From NCBI RefSeq assembly GCF_044197065.1, contig NZ_JBIQOI010000009.1:62001-126000 (forward strand): a stretch of 64,000 nt of DNA. The letters are read 5' to 3'. The notes below the pieces were generated by a model. That model saw nothing but the letters and a program-made list of their open reading frames with translations. It made no database searches and was not told the DNA's origin. Made by a program: the position numbers and the translations under genes. Shown one piece after another: positions 42,152 through 51,595 of this stretch (positions within the stretch are counted from its first letter, which is position 1; every line of letters starts with the position of its first letter). The DNA is from Kluyvera ascorbata_C. GTDB lineage: Bacteria; Pseudomonadota; Gammaproteobacteria; Enterobacterales; Enterobacteriaceae.

Positions 42152-43600
42152 TTATGGGCGGTAAACCTTAACGTTGGTAAAGCCCTGCTCACGCAGATAA
42201 AGCGCCTGCAGGCGACTCATCACGCCGCGCTCACACCACAGCAGGTAGGTCTTGCTCTGGTCGAGGTCGCCGAACTGGGTGCTCAGCTTGTAGAACGGCA
42301 GAGAGGCGATTTCCACGCCTTCCAGCTTCAGTGGTTTATCGTCCTGCTCGTCAATGGAGCGAATATCCAGAATCACGTCGTTGTCGCTAAAGCCGCTGAC
42401 GGTTTCAACTTCCACCACCTCTTGCTGCGTCTGCTGCGCGATTTCGCGGATGTCGACGTTGTTGGCTTCGGCAACCACTTTATCCAGAATCGCAAAATCG
42501 AAGTTTGCTTCTTCGGCTTCGATTTTCGCCTTCACCGCTTTGATGGTTGGGCTCTTCGAAATCACGCCGCAGTATTCCGGCATGGTGCGGGCAAAGTCTT
42601 CGGTACCGATTTCACGCGCCAGGTCGATGATGTGTTCTTTGTCGTGAGAAATCAGCGGACGCAGAATCAAGGTATCGGAGACGTTATCGATAAGACGCAG
42701 GTTGGTCAGCGTCTGGCTGGACACCTGGCCCAGCGCTTCACCGGTCACCAGCGCCTGCACACCATAGCGCTCCGCCACTTGCGATGCCGCGCGGACCATC
42801 ATGCGCTTCAGCACGACGCCCATCTGACCGTCTTCCACTTTCTCCAGAATTTCGCCCACTACCGGCTCGAAGTTGATAGCCACGAAACGCACGCGGTGTG
42901 AGCTACCAAAACGGTTCCAAAGGTAGTGCGCCACCTGACGTACGCCGATTTCATGGGCGGCGCCGCCGAGGTTGAAGAAGCAGTAGTGCACGCGACAGCC
43001 ACGGCGCATCAGCATATAGCTGGAAACACCGGAGTCGAAGCCGCCGGAAATCAGTGACAGCACGTCTTCCTGCGTACCAATCGGGAAGCCGCCAATACCT
43101 TCGTAGCGCCCTTTCACCAGCAGTAGACGGTCGTTCTCGATTTCGAGGTTAACGGTCACGTCTGGGTTGGTCAGCTTCACGCGTGCCGTCTCGATGTGCT
43201 GATTCAGACCGCCGCCAACGTAACGTTCTACTTCGATAGAAGTAAATTCGTGCTTACCGCGACGCTTAACGCGTACGCAGAAAGATTTACCTTCCAGCGC
43301 TTCACGCCACAGCGGTAGCGTCTGCTCAAAAATGTTGTGCAGCGAGGTAAACGGTACGTCTTCGACTTCCAGAATATGGTGGATCCCCGGAATGCGGGTC
43401 AGCGCATCGCGAAGCACCAGACGTTTGTCTTCATCTTTAGAACGCACTTCGATGTGGTCCCAGTGGCGGACGACAGCAAGCGTTTCATCGTGGTTTTTAA
43501 GAACGTTACGAATATTCCCGGTTAAAATTTTAATAAAGCGCAAACGCACAGTTTGGCTTTTGATGGTGATTTCCGGGAACAATTTAATGATAAACTTCAT
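42152..43600 (-). CDS. thiI: tRNA 4-thiouridine synthetase ThiI
   Basis: ThiI transfers sulfur to uridine 8 of tRNA and, in enteric bacteria, supplies sulfur for the thiazole of thiamin. From the ATG at 43600 the protein is 482 residues, as in E. coli. The order is a ferredoxin-like and THUMP domain (about 1-165), the PP-loop ATPase with SGGFDSG, and the C-terminal rhodanese domain with the active Cys in YLLWCERGVMS. A disulfide-partner Cys is present in MPEYCGVIS. The 44-codon upstream extension of the frame has no ribosome site. Confidence 0.96.
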   Translation of the reverse strand: MKFIIKLFPEITIKSQTVRLRFIKILTGNIRNVLKNHDETLAVVRHWDHIEVRSKDEDKRLVLRDALTRIPGIHHILEVEDVPFTSLHNIFEQTLPLWREALEGKSFCVRVKRRGKHEFTSIEVERYVGGGLNQHIETARVKLTNPDVTVNLEIENDRLLLVKGRYEGIGGFPIGTQEDVLSLISGGFDSGVSSYMLMRRGCRVHYCFFNLGGAAHEIGVRQVAHYLWNRFGSSHRVRFVAINFEPVVGEILEKVEDGQMGVVLKRMMVRAASQVAERYGVQALVTGEALGQVSSQTLTNLRLIDNVSDTLILRPLISHDKEHIIDLAREIGTEDFARTMPEYCGVISKSPTIKAVKAKIEAEEANFDFAILDKVVAEANNVDIREIAQQTQQEVVEVETVSGFSDNDVILDIRSIDEQDDKPLKLEGVEIASLPFYKLSTQFGDLDQSKTYLLWCERGVMSRLQALYLREQGFTNVKVYRP

Positions 43601-43789
43601 GGCGGCAATGGTTCGTTGACAAGCCCGACGGGCTTTAGGCAAAAGATGTATCGCAGTGTACCCATGGCATCTGCGTCCAGATGCGCGGAGTATACCATCA
43701 TCCCGCTTACCATTGCGTGTTATTTGCTTCACACTCAGACTCCGTTACCATAGACGCAGTCGCGACATAACAAGAGCCAAACATTCACT

Positions 43790-44032
43790 ATGCCAAAGAA
43801 AAACGAAGCCCCGGCCAGTTTCGAGACCGCTTTAACCGAGCTGGAGCAAATTGTTAACCGTCTGGAAAGCGGCTCCCTTCCGCTGGAAGAGGCGCTGAAC
43901 GAATTCGAACGTGGCGTGCAGCTGGCACGTCAGGGGCAGACGAAGCTGCAGCAAGCGGAACAGCGCGTGCAGATCCTGTTAGCCGATAACGAAGATTCCC
44001 CACTTGAGCCTTTCACGCCGGACGCTGAATAA
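43790..44032 (+). CDS. xseB: Exodeoxyribonuclease VII small subunit
   Basis: XseB is the 80-residue helical small subunit of exonuclease VII, which degrades single-stranded DNA to acid-soluble oligonucleotides. The two-helix coiled-coil core (FETALTELEQIVNRLESGSLPLEEALNEFERGVQL) is complete. It starts the xseB-ispA-dxs operon and its stop directly abuts the ispA ATG. Confidence 0.97.
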   Translation: MPKKNEAPASFETALTELEQIVNRLESGSLPLEEALNEFERGVQLARQGQTKLQQAEQRVQILLADNEDSPLEPFTPDAE

Positions 44033-44932
44033 ATGGATTTTTCGCAACAGCTGAATGCCTGCGTTGAGCAGGCAAATGACGCGCTGCGCCGTTTCATCGC
44101 CCCGCTGCCGTTTCAGAACACTCCTCTGGTCGATGCCATGCAGTATGGCGCACTATTGGGCGGTAAACGCCTGCGCCCGTTCCTGGTGTATGCCACCGGT
44201 CAAATGTTTGGCGTCAGCCTCGCGACGCTGGATGCGCCCGCTGCCGCGGTCGAGTGTATTCACGCTTATTCGCTGATGCATGATGATCTCCCGGCGATGG
44301 ACGATGATGACCTGCGCCGTGGCCAGCCGACCTGCCATATTAAATTTGGCGAGGCGAGCGCCATTCTGGCCGGTGATGCGTTACAAACGCTGGCGTTTTC
44401 TATACTGAGTGATGCGCCGATGAATGAGGTCTCAGACCGCGATCGTCTGGCGATGTTGTCCGAGCTGGCCACCGCCAGCGGCGTGGCCGGTATGTGCGGC
44501 GGTCAGGCGCTGGATCTGGAAGCCGAAGGGCAACAGGTTAATCTGGAAATGCTGGAACGCATCCACCGCCATAAGACCGGTGCGCTGATCCGTGCCGCCG
44601 TGCGCATGGGCGCATTTAGCGCGGGTGAACAAGGTCGCAAAGCGCTGCCGCTGCTAGATAAGTATGCCGAAAGCATCGGCCTGGCATTCCAGGTTCAGGA
44701 TGACATTCTGGATGTGGTGGGCGATACTGCGACCCTCGGAAAGCGCCAGGGTGCCGACCAGCAGCTCGGCAAGAGCACCTATCCTGCATTACTGGGCCTT
44801 GAGCAAGCCCGGACTAAAGCCAGTGACCTTATTGCCGATGCCCGTCAGTCTCTTAACGAGCTAGCCGCGCAGTCACTGGATACCACAGCACTGGAAGCGC
44901 TAGCGAACTACATCATCCTGCGCGACAAATAA
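44033..44932 (+). CDS. ispA: Farnesyl diphosphate synthase IspA
   Basis: IspA condenses IPP with DMAPP and geranyl diphosphate to farnesyl diphosphate, the precursor of quinones and undecaprenyl phosphate. It is an all-alpha prenyltransferase of 299 residues with the first aspartate-rich motif DDLPAMDDDD (about 84-93) and the second DDILDVVGD (about 224-232). The ATG follows the xseB stop with no gap. Confidence 0.97.
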   Translation: MDFSQQLNACVEQANDALRRFIAPLPFQNTPLVDAMQYGALLGGKRLRPFLVYATGQMFGVSLATLDAPAAAVECIHAYSLMHDDLPAMDDDDLRRGQPTCHIKFGEASAILAGDALQTLAFSILSDAPMNEVSDRDRLAMLSELATASGVAGMCGGQALDLEAEGQQVNLEMLERIHRHKTGALIRAAVRMGAFSAGEQGRKALPLLDKYAESIGLAFQVQDDILDVVGDTATLGKRQGADQQLGKSTYPALLGLEQARTKASDLIADARQSLNELAAQSLDTTALEALANYIILRDK

Positions 44933-44950
44933 ACTATAAATGAGTCTCAG

Positions 44951-46813
44951 ATGAGTTTTGATATTGCCAAATACCCGACCCTGGCGTTGGTCGATTCCAC
45001 TCAGGAATTGCGCCTGCTGCCAAAAGAGAGCCTGCCGAAGCTGTGTGACGAGCTGCGTCGTTACCTGCTCGACAGCGTGAGCCGTTCCAGCGGACACTTC
45101 GCCTCCGGGCTTGGCACGGTGGAGCTCACCGTGGCGCTGCACTACGTCTATAACACGCCGTTCGACCAGCTTATCTGGGACGTTGGCCACCAGGCCTACC
45201 CGCACAAAATTCTGACCGGTCGTCGCGACAAGATTGATACCATCCGTCAGAAAGGCGGCCTGCACCCGTTCCCTTGGCGCGGCGAGAGCGAGTATGACGT
45301 GCTGAGCGTTGGTCACTCCTCCACCTCTATTTCTGCCGGTATTGGTATTGCGGTTGCCGCAGGCAAAGAGAACAAGCAGCGTCGTACCGTCTGCGTGATT
45401 GGCGATGGCGCGATTACCGCCGGGATGGCGTTTGAAGCGATGAACCACGCGGGCGATATCAAGCCCGATATGCTGGTGGTGCTGAACGATAACGAGATGT
45501 CCATCTCTGAGAACGTCGGCGCGCTGAACAACCATCTGGCGCAACTGCTCTCCGGCAAGCTCTACTCTTCTCTGCGCGAAGGCGGCAAGAAAGTCTTCTC
45601 CGGCGTTCCGCCCATTAAAGAGCTGCTCAAACGTACCGAAGAACATATCAAAGGCATGGTGGTTCCGGGCACGCTGTTTGAAGAGCTGGGCTTCAACTAT
45701 ATCGGGCCGGTTGACGGTCACGACGTGCTGGGGCTGGTCAATACGCTCAAGAACATGCGCGACCTCAAAGGCCCGCAGTTCCTGCACATCATGACCAAAA
45801 AAGGCCGTGGCTATGAACCGGCCGAGAAAGACCCAATCACCTTCCACGCGGTGCCGAAATTCGATCACACCAGCGGTAAGCTGCCAAAAAGCAGCGGCGG
45901 CCTGCCGTCGTACTCGAAAATTTTCGGCGACTGGCTGTGCGAAACCGCGGCAAAAGACAGCAAATTGATGGCGGTCACCCCGGCGATGCGCGAAGGCTCC
46001 GGCATGGTAGAGTTTTCGAAAAAATACCCTGACCAGTATTTCGACGTGGCGATTGCCGAGCAGCACGCGGTGACCTTCGCCGCAGGCCTGGCGATTGGTG
46101 GCTATAAACCGATTGTGGCTATCTACTCCACCTTCCTGCAGCGCGCCTACGATCAGGTTATCCACGATGTGGCTATCCAGAAGCTGCCGGTGCTGTTTGC
46201 GATTGACCGCGCAGGCATCGTTGGCGCCGACGGTCAGACGCACCAGGGCGCATTCGATATTTCTTACCTGCGCTGCATCCCTGACTTTGTCATCATGACG
46301 CCAAGCGATGAAAACGAATGCCGTCAGATGCTCTATACCGGCTATCACTACAGCGACGGCCCAAGCGCGGTGCGCTATCCGCGCGGCTGCGGTACCGGCG
46401 CGGAGCTTCAACCGCTGGAAAAACTGCCGCTCGGCAAAGGCGTGGTGAAACGCGAAGGCGAGAAACTGGCGATCCTCAACTTCGGCACCCTGCTGGTCGA
46501 GGCGGAAATCGTCGCTGAAAAACTTAACGCAACGCTTGTTGATATGCGCTTTGTGAAACCACTGGATGAAAGCCTGATCCTCGAGATGGCCGCGCGACAC
46601 GACTCGCTGGTGACGCTGGAAGAGAACGCCATCATCGGCGGTGCGGGCAGCGGCGTGAACGAGGTGCTGATGGCGCATCGTAAACCGGTGCCAGTGCTGA
46701 ACCTCGGCCTGCCTGACTTCTTCGTCCCGCAAGGCACGCAGGAAGAGGCTCGCGCCGACCTTGGTCTCGATGCCGCTGGTATCGAAGCGAAGATCGCGGG
46801 CTGGCTAGCATAA
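44951..46813 (+). CDS. dxs: 1-deoxy-D-xylulose-5-phosphate synthase Dxs
   Basis: Dxs joins pyruvate and glyceraldehyde 3-phosphate to DXP, the entry to the MEP isoprenoid route and to thiamin and pyridoxal synthesis. The 620-residue thiamin-diphosphate enzyme shows the cofactor motif GDGAITAGMAFEAMNHAG with the distal LNDNEMSIS, and the catalytic Glu in IAEQHAVTFAAG. It is the third gene of xseB-ispA-dxs, 18 bases after ispA. Confidence 0.98.
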   Translation: MSFDIAKYPTLALVDSTQELRLLPKESLPKLCDELRRYLLDSVSRSSGHFASGLGTVELTVALHYVYNTPFDQLIWDVGHQAYPHKILTGRRDKIDTIRQKGGLHPFPWRGESEYDVLSVGHSSTSISAGIGIAVAAGKENKQRRTVCVIGDGAITAGMAFEAMNHAGDIKPDMLVVLNDNEMSISENVGALNNHLAQLLSGKLYSSLREGGKKVFSGVPPIKELLKRTEEHIKGMVVPGTLFEELGFNYIGPVDGHDVLGLVNTLKNMRDLKGPQFLHIMTKKGRGYEPAEKDPITFHAVPKFDHTSGKLPKSSGGLPSYSKIFGDWLCETAAKDSKLMAVTPAMREGSGMVEFSKKYPDQYFDVAIAEQHAVTFAAGLAIGGYKPIVAIYSTFLQRAYDQVIHDVAIQKLPVLFAIDRAGIVGADGQTHQGAFDISYLRCIPDFVIMTPSDENECRQMLYTGYHYSDGPSAVRYPRGCGTGAELQPLEKLPLGKGVVKREGEKLAILNFGTLLVEAEIVAEKLNATLVDMRFVKPLDESLILEMAARHDSLVTLEENAIIGGAGSGVNEVLMAHRKPVPVLNLGLPDFFVPQGTQEEARADLGLDAAGIEAKIAGWLA

Positions 46814-46876
46814 TCCTCCCCATCGCTCCTGCTATGCTTAAAGGTAAACCGCTTACCCGCTAGCAGGAGCTGATTC

Positions 46877-47851
46877 ATGCAATACGATAAGTTAGGACAC
46901 ACCGGCCTTCGGGTCTCTCGTCTTTGCCTTGGCTGTATGACCTTCGGCGAACCGGATCGGGGTAAACACGCCTGGACGCTTCCGGAAGACAGTAGCCGCC
47001 CCATCATTCAGCGCGCCATCGAAGGCGGCATCAACTTTTTCGACACCGCAAACAGCTACTCTGACGGCAGTAGCGAAGAGATCGTCGGCCGCGCGCTACG
47101 TGATTTCGCTCGCCGTGATGAAGTGGTGGTGGCCACCAAGGTTTACCATCAGGTGGGCGACCTGGAAGAGGGGCTGTCTCGCGCGCAAATTCTGCGCTCC
47201 ATCGATGACAGCCTGAAGCGCCTTGGGATGGACTATGTCGATCTGCTGCAAATTCACCGCTGGGACTACCGCACCCCGATTGAAGAGACGCTGGCAGCGC
47301 TGGATGAAGTAGTGAAATCCGGTAAGGCCCGCTTTATTGGCGCATCGTCGATGCACGCCCGTCAGTTTGCCCACGCGCTGGCGCTGCAAAAAACCAACGG
47401 CTGGGCGTCGTTCGTCACCATGCAGGATCACTACAATCTTATCTACCGGGAAGAGGAGCGCGATATGCTGCCGCTCTGCTCTCAGGAAGGGGTGGCGGTG
47501 ATTCCGTGGAGCCCGCTGGCGCGCGGTCGCCTGACGCGTCCGTGGGGAGAAACGACGGCAAGGCTGGTCTCCGATGAATTCGGGCAAACGCTGTATAGTT
47601 CAACCGAAGAGAACGATGAGCAGATTGCCGGGGAGCTTGAGCGGGTCGCGCAGGAGGTGGGGGCTAGCCGCGCGCAGACGGCGCTGGCATGGTTGCTGAG
47701 TAAACGGGGCGTTGCGGCACCGATTATTGGCGCGTCGCGTGAGGATCAGTTGGATGAGTTGCTGAACGCGGTGGATATTACGCTGACGCCGGAGCAGATT
47801 GCGTCAATGGAAGCGCCGTATCAGCCGCACCCGGTGGTGGGGTTTAAGTAA
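46877..47851 (+). CDS. yajO: Aldo-keto reductase YajO
   Basis: A 324-residue NADPH-dependent aldo-keto reductase (TIM barrel). The catalytic tetrad is seen as Asp in FFDTANSYS, Tyr in the same segment, Lys in VVATKVYH and His in LLQIHRWD. E. coli YajO has been linked to ribulose-phosphate/DXP-related metabolism, which its position behind dxs supports. It is 63 bases after dxs, behind AGCAGGAG. Confidence 0.94.
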   Translation: MQYDKLGHTGLRVSRLCLGCMTFGEPDRGKHAWTLPEDSSRPIIQRAIEGGINFFDTANSYSDGSSEEIVGRALRDFARRDEVVVATKVYHQVGDLEEGLSRAQILRSIDDSLKRLGMDYVDLLQIHRWDYRTPIEETLAALDEVVKSGKARFIGASSMHARQFAHALALQKTNGWASFVTMQDHYNLIYREEERDMLPLCSQEGVAVIPWSPLARGRLTRPWGETTARLVSDEFGQTLYSSTEENDEQIAGELERVAQEVGASRAQTALAWLLSKRGVAAPIIGASREDQLDELLNAVDITLTPEQIASMEAPYQPHPVVGFK

Positions 47852-47863
47852 CGGGCTGATTGC

Positions 47864-47957
47864 CCCCTCACCCTAACCCTCTCCCCAAAGGGGCGAGGGA
47901 ACCGTTTGGTGCGGTTTTCTCCCTCTCCCTTCCAGGGAGAGGGTCGGGGTGAGGGTT
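47864..47957. repeat. Long imperfect palindromic repeat between yajO and pgpA
   Basis: CCCTCACCCTAACCCTCTCCC (split here: CCCTCACCCT then AACCCTCTCCC) at 47865-47885 pairs with the arm at 47935-47955 with two mismatches. Internal sub-repeats GGCGAGGGAACC and CTCCCTCTCCCT lie between. This C/T-versus-G/A palindrome is a dispersed intergenic type known in enteric genomes. It separates two convergent genes and would fold into a long hairpin in either transcript. Confidence 0.8.
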
Positions 47958-47963
47958 AACGCA

Positions 47964-48455
47964 TCACAGAATGTAATGCCCTACCACAAACAGTATCGCC
48001 GCTGAAATCACCCCTGCGATGATATCGTCGACCATAATCCCCATTCCACCGTGAACGTTACGGTCGAACCAGCGGATCGGCCAGGGCTTCCACATATCAA
48101 AAATACGGAACACCACAAATCCCGCCAATACCCATTGCCAACTGATGACCGGAATCGCCATCAGCGTAATCCACATACCGATAAACTCATCCCACACGAT
48201 ACTACCGTGGTCGTGCGTCCCCATATCGCGCGCCGTACGGCGGCAGAGATAAACGCCGATACAGATACCGAACATCACCACCAGTGAATAGAGCTGCAGC
48301 GGCAGAAATGTCAGCACATACCAGAAGGGAATGGCGGCAATCGAGCCAGCCGTACCCGGCATTATCGGGCTCAGGCCGCTGCCAAACCCCGTTGCCAACA
48401 GGTGCCAGGGATTGCGTAAATTAAGACGACTTTTTGCTTCGTCACGCTTAGCCAA
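47964..48455 (-). CDS. pgpA: Phosphatidylglycerophosphatase A
   Basis: PgpA removes phosphate from phosphatidylglycerophosphate to give phosphatidylglycerol in the inner membrane. Family motifs GSGLSPIMPGTAGS, DHGSIVWDEFIGMW (acidic catalytic region) and DMWKPWPIRWFDRNVHGGMGIMVDD are intact, with about four membrane helices. The start is uncertain: no ATG or GTG lies where the E. coli start aligns. I give the TTG at 48455 (163 residues), which follows GGAAGGGG at ten bases; ATT at 48458 is better spaced, and an ATG at 48497 would add 14 residues. The start overlaps the end of thiL, so it is coupled to it. The C terminus is about seven residues shorter than in E. coli. Confidence 0.88.
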   Translation of the reverse strand: MAKRDEAKSRLNLRNPWHLLATGFGSGLSPIMPGTAGSIAAIPFWYVLTFLPLQLYSLVVMFGICIGVYLCRRTARDMGTHDHGSIVWDEFIGMWITLMAIPVISWQWVLAGFVVFRIFDMWKPWPIRWFDRNVHGGMGIMVDDIIAGVISAAILFVVGHYIL

Positions 48456-49419
48456 AATGATCGTACCCCTTCCAGTCGAGCTGCACCGCTTTCCCATCCT
48501 GGGTGAAATGCAGTCCTTCAACATCGGCGCTGATTTGTCCGATGCAGGTAAACGATGTACCCAGTTGACCCAGCGCCACTTCTAGCGCGCCACGGTTCAG
48601 TTCTGGAACGGTAAAGCAGAGTTCATAGTCTTCACCGCCGGAGAGCGCCCAGCGGCATGCCTGCTCCGGCTGCGCGTGGCGGCGCAGCGCATCGGAGTAC
48701 GGCAGCAGATCGAGGTCAATACGCGCCCCTACGCCGCTGGCGTTAAGGATGTGCCCCAGATCGGAAATCAGGCCGTCGGAGAGATCGATAGCCGAGTTTG
48801 CCAGGTCACGCAGCGCCTGCCCCTGTAGAATACGCGGCGTCGGACGAAGATGACGCTGACGCAGATAGGCCGCATCTTCTGGGTTATCAATCGTCAGCTG
48901 ATTCAGAATTAATGCCAGACCCGCCGCGCTGTCGCCAGGGGTGCCGGTCACGTAAATCCAATCGCCCGGTTTTGCACCCGAGCGTTTCAGCGCACGGCCT
49001 ACCGGTACATAGCCGTGAATGCCCAGCGTCATCGACAGCGGCCCTTTGGTGGTGTCGCCGCCAATCAGCTGCATATCGTAATAGTTTAACAGTTCAAACA
49101 GACTGTCACTGAACGCCGCCAGCCATGCTTCATCAACCGCAGGTAGTGTCAGCGCAAGCGTCAGCCAAGCCGGGTCAGCGCCCATTGCCGCTAAATCGCT
49201 AAGGTTTACCGCCAGCGCTTTATGAGCCAGGTCAGCCGGGTCGATATCAGGAAGGAAATGATTGCCCACCACCAGCGTATCGGTGCTGATAGCCAGGGTC
49301 TGTTTTTCAGGAATATTGAGTAACGCGCAGTCGTCGCCGATTCCGGTTTCTACATCGAGACGGGCGTTTCGTACTCGGTCAAAATAACGGGCAATCAGGG
49401 AGAATTCGCCGCATGCCAT
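48448..49419 (-). CDS. thiL: Thiamin-monophosphate kinase ThiL
   Basis: ThiL phosphorylates thiamin monophosphate to the active diphosphate with ATP. The 323-residue AIR-synthase-like protein starts MACGEFSLIARYF and shows the magnesium/phosphate loop ETGIGDDCALL (about 24-34), the DTLVVGNHF segment and SGGEDYELCFT near the C terminus. It is downstream of nusB in the nrdR-ribD-ribH-nusB-thiL-pgpA operon. Confidence 0.96.
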   Translation of the reverse strand: MACGEFSLIARYFDRVRNARLDVETGIGDDCALLNIPEKQTLAISTDTLVVGNHFLPDIDPADLAHKALAVNLSDLAAMGADPAWLTLALTLPAVDEAWLAAFSDSLFELLNYYDMQLIGGDTTKGPLSMTLGIHGYVPVGRALKRSGAKPGDWIYVTGTPGDSAAGLALILNQLTIDNPEDAAYLRQRHLRPTPRILQGQALRDLANSAIDLSDGLISDLGHILNASGVGARIDLDLLPYSDALRRHAQPEQACRWALSGGEDYELCFTVPELNRGALEVALGQLGTSFTCIGQISADVEGLHFTQDGKAVQLDWKGYDHFG

Positions 49420-49493
49420 ACGTTATGCCTCAGCAGAAGGATAAAACAAGGCCGGACATGCCAAATGAAATTCGGCAAAATCCGGCCTGGAGG

Positions 49494-49913
49494 TTACTTT
49501 TTGTGGGGACGAATGACAGGAGCGGCTTTATCCAGCACGCCGTTGACAAACTTGTGGCTGTCTTCAGCGCCAAAGGTTTTTGCCAGTTCGATAGCTTCGT
49601 TGATAGCCACTTTATACGGCACATCATCACGCTTCGACAGCTCGAACAGCGCGATGCGCAGTACGGCTTTCTCTACCTGGCCCAGCTCTTCGAGCATACG
49701 GGACAGGTACGGCTTCATCAATCCATCGAGGTACGCGCTGTTAGTCGCCACCCCGGACAGCAGCTCACGGAAGTACAGGACGTCGACATCTTTCACGTCT
49801 TGTTCCGCCAGGAACTGGTATTCAACATCGGAGATGTCGTTCTGGGACAACTGCCAGGAGTAAAGCGCCTGGACGGCACACTCACGGGCGCGGCGACGAG
49901 CAGCAGGTTTCAC
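49494..49913 (-). CDS. nusB: Transcription antitermination factor NusB
   Basis: NusB is the 139-residue all-helical protein that, with NusE (S10), binds boxA RNA in rRNA and phage lambda antitermination complexes. It has the basic N-terminal segment RRRARECAVQALYSW and conserved LSKRDDVPYKVAINEAIELAK. It follows ribH by about 20 bases in the operon. Confidence 0.97.
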   Translation of the reverse strand: MKPAARRRARECAVQALYSWQLSQNDISDVEYQFLAEQDVKDVDVLYFRELLSGVATNSAYLDGLMKPYLSRMLEELGQVEKAVLRIALFELSKRDDVPYKVAINEAIELAKTFGAEDSHKFVNGVLDKAAPVIRPHKK

Positions 49914-49932
49914 GGATTTCCCCTTACAAAAA

Positions 49933-50403
49933 TCAGGCCTTGATGGCTTTCAATACATTAATCATTTCAAGCGCGGTCAGTGCAGCTTCTGCACCTTTGT
50001 TACCGGCTTTTGTGCCAGCACGTTCGATGGCTTGTTCAATACTTTCGGTGGTCAGAACACCAAAGGCTACCGGGATTTCACTGTCCTGGGCGACGTGCGC
50101 CAGGCCATTGCTTGCCCCGCCAGCGACATATTCGAAGTGCGCAGTACCGCCACGGATAACCGTACCCAGCGCGATCACTGCATCGTATTTACCGGTTTTT
50201 GCCAGTGCGCCAGCCGCCAGAGGCAGTTCATAAGCACCTGGAACCCAAACAACGGTGATGTTTTCATCTTTAACCTGACCAATGCGCTTCAGGGCGTCGA
50301 TAGCACCTTCCAGCAGGCTGTCATTGATAAAGTTGTTGAAACGCGCGATGGTGATGGCGACGCGAGCGTCCGGGGTAGCAACGTTAGCTTCAATAATGTT
50401 CAT
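49933..50403 (-). CDS. ribH: 6,7-dimethyl-8-ribityllumazine synthase
   Basis: Lumazine synthase (RibH, also called RibE in E. coli) condenses ArP with 3,4-dihydroxybutanone phosphate in riboflavin synthesis, and assembles as an icosahedral capsid. The 156-residue protein has [11 protein letters not shown], the catalytic His in GGTAHFEYV and the ribityl-binding [12 protein letters not shown] segment. It follows ribD. Confidence 0.97.
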
Positions 50404-50488
50404 ACTCTTCCTTTGGGTTCATTTGCCCCGCAGGGGGGCGGATTTTATCATAATATTCTGGGCGCTGCTTCCTCTAAATCAGAAAGCC

Positions 50489-51592
50489 TCACGCAGCCGT
50501 TAAATGCAGGCACACATCGGGGCCCACCTGGCGTATCTCATTGAATTTGAAATGGGGGGCGTCGGCCAGTTTCTCAAGCCCTGGCAACACACATAATCCA
50601 CGCGCATCACTTCCTAACAGTTTAGGCGCGATATAGACGATAAGCTCGTCGACCAGTCCCGCCTGAAGCAACGCACCGGCAAGCGTTGGCCCCGCCTCCA
50701 CCCAGATGCTGTTAATCTGCTGTTTGCCCAGCTGCATCATCAGCAGCACCAGGTCGAGATGCCCGTTGTGCTCCGGCACTTTCAGCGTCTGTACGCCTTC
50801 CGGCCAGACGCGGGTATCGTCCTCGGTGCGCGCAAACAGCGTTTCACCAGGCTGCTGCACGATACGGTGCTCCGGCGTCACACGGTTGCCGCTATCAATC
50901 ACAATGCGCAGCGGCTGGCGCAGGTTTTCCTGCGGGTAAAGCGCCTGCGTTTCGGCATTGAGCTCGTCCCAGCGCACGGTCAGCGCCGGGTTATCCGCCA
51001 GCACCGTAGCGCTGCTGGTTAAAATCGCGTGACTTTCCGCACGCAGGCGTTGCACATCGCGGCGCGCCTGCGGCGAGGTAATCCATTGGCTTTCACCGCT
51101 GGACATAGCCGTGCGGCCATCAAGAGATGCACCAAGCTTCAGTTGGATGTAAGGGAAACCGGTACGCATCCGCTTGAGGAAACCTTTGTTCAGCGCTTCG
51201 GCTTCGCTCATCATCAGCCCATGGCTGACCTCAATACCGGCTTGCTGCAGCCGATAAAGACCGCGGCCCGCAACCTGCGGGTTTGGGTCCTGCATGGCGG
51301 CGACGACGCGGGAGACACCCGCGGCAATCAGCGCGTCACAGCACGGCGGCGTGCGCCCATGGTGACTGCACGGTTCCAGCGTCACGTAGGCGGTGGCGCC
51401 TTTGGCTTTGTCACCCGCCATGCGCAGCGCATGCACTTCCGCATGGGGTTCACCGGCGCGATAGTGGAAGCCTTCGCCGACGATTTCGCCCTGATTTACA
51501 ATCACACAGCCCACGCGCGGGTTGGGATGGGTGGTAAAGCGACCGCGTTGCGCCAGCTTCAGCGCGCGCGCCATGTACATTTCATCGTGCAT
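50489..51592 (-). CDS. ribD: Bifunctional riboflavin deaminase/reductase RibD
   Basis: RibD carries out the second and third steps of riboflavin synthesis. The N-terminal zinc deaminase (about 1-145) has HAEVHAL and EPCSHHGRTPPC as the zinc-binding and proton-shuttle residues. The C-terminal NADPH reductase domain (about 150-367) includes KLGASLDGRTA and the final acid/base region. The length is 367, as in E. coli. It is four bases downstream of nrdR, in the same operon. No FMN riboswitch is visible upstream. Confidence 0.97.
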   Translation of the reverse strand: MHDEMYMARALKLAQRGRFTTHPNPRVGCVIVNQGEIVGEGFHYRAGEPHAEVHALRMAGDKAKGATAYVTLEPCSHHGRTPPCCDALIAAGVSRVVAAMQDPNPQVAGRGLYRLQQAGIEVSHGLMMSEAEALNKGFLKRMRTGFPYIQLKLGASLDGRTAMSSGESQWITSPQARRDVQRLRAESHAILTSSATVLADNPALTVRWDELNAETQALYPQENLRQPLRIVIDSGNRVTPEHRIVQQPGETLFARTEDDTRVWPEGVQTLKVPEHNGHLDLVLLMMQLGKQQINSIWVEAGPTLAGALLQAGLVDELIVYIAPKLLGSDARGLCVLPGLEKLADAPHFKFNEIRQVGPDVCLHLTAA

Positions 51593-51595
51593 AGC

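Noticed and set aside
44900..46732. 610-codon open frame on the minus strand opposite dxs
   Set aside because: It is the antisense shadow of dxs: no ribosome site, His/Arg/Gln-rich composition, no family resemblance.
50404..50488. Possible FMN riboswitch near the rib genes
   Set aside because: The ribD-ribH gap is only 85 bases and shows none of the conserved FMN-element helices; none is visible upstream of nrdR either.
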